A stretch of DNA of 5,214 nt, from NCBI GenBank assembly GCA_913058025.1, contig CAJXPN010000393.1, positions 1 through 5,214 on the forward strand, written 5' to 3'. Numbering within the stretch: the first letter of the stretch is position 1; each line of letters opens with the position of its first letter. This DNA is from an uncultured Myxococcales bacterium. GTDB lineage: Bacteria > Myxococcota_A > Bradymonadia > Bradymonadales > Bradymonadaceae. The translations under genes were made by a program, and so were the position numbers. Shown piece after piece: positions 5,178-5,214 of this stretch. A model generated the notes under the pieces. It was not told the origin of the DNA. It made no database searches and saw only the letters and a list, made by a program, of their open reading frames with translations.

Positions 5178-5214
5178 CTGTCTCTTATACACATCTCCGA
5201 GCCCACGAGACAGG
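5178..5214 (-). other. Nextera i7 sequencing adapter (assembly contamination)
   Basis: Not genomic. CTGTCTCTTATACACATCT (5178-5196) is the complement of the Tn5 mosaic end, 5197-5211 complements the read-2 segment, and the final AGG matches the first three bases of the complement of the index at 8-15. The last genomic base is 5177. It extends the open frame of the OmpA-like gene into a false N terminus. Confidence 0.98.

Noticed and set aside
4856..5206. N-terminal extension of the OmpA-like protein to 292 residues
   Set aside because: The added 117 residues start in the adapter and cross the repeat region; AGGAGG and a signal peptide mark the true start at 4855.

Overview
The window is a 5.2-kb contig from a GC-rich bacterium, most likely a member of the Myxococcota. 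Coding regions strongly prefer G or C at the third codon position. One protein (3194-4246, minus) ends in a Cys-containing linker, a short hydrophobic helix and five arginines, the tail known as MYXO-CTERM and typical of that phylum. Both contig ends are not biological: positions 1-49 and 5178-5214 are untrimmed Nextera (Tn5 tagmentation) adapter in opposite orientation, carrying what looks like the same i7 index. Genomic sequence therefore spans only 50-5177, and the well-known artefact peptide starting MGSEMCIRDR would appear at both ends if the adapter were translated.

Layout, left to right: the last 54 codons of an unidentified plus-strand gene (50-214); a small three-helix membrane protein (283-813, plus); a membrane-anchored single-domain rhodanese (952-1296, plus); two tightly coupled minus-strand genes for unknown lipoprotein-like proteins (2357 down to 1995, then 1998 down to 1354, sharing a GTGA overlap); a 178-bp divergent intergenic region; a periplasmic SIMPL/DUF541 protein (2536-3240, plus); converging on it with a 47-bp tail-to-tail overlap, a secreted MYXO-CTERM surface protein (4246 down to 3194); upstream of that and on the same strand, an OmpA-like lipoprotein (4855 down to 4328); and finally about 320 bp without a convincing gene (4856-5177), filled with direct repeats and consecutive hairpins.

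All seven complete genes encode proteins predicted to be in the membrane, lipid-anchored or exported, so the window reads as a cell-envelope neighbourhood. They are not obviously one pathway: the gene order has several strand switches. The likely transcription units are the lipoprotein pair and the OmpA-like/MYXO-CTERM pair. No defence system, mobile-element gene, tRNA, rRNA or CRISPR array was seen. The most unusual items are the repeat/hairpin composite at 4932-5099, the two-copy 30-bp repeat next to it, the Asp-to-Asn change at the presumed peptidoglycan-binding position of the OmpA-like protein, and the MYXO-CTERM tail that runs past its arginine cluster into the neighbouring gene.
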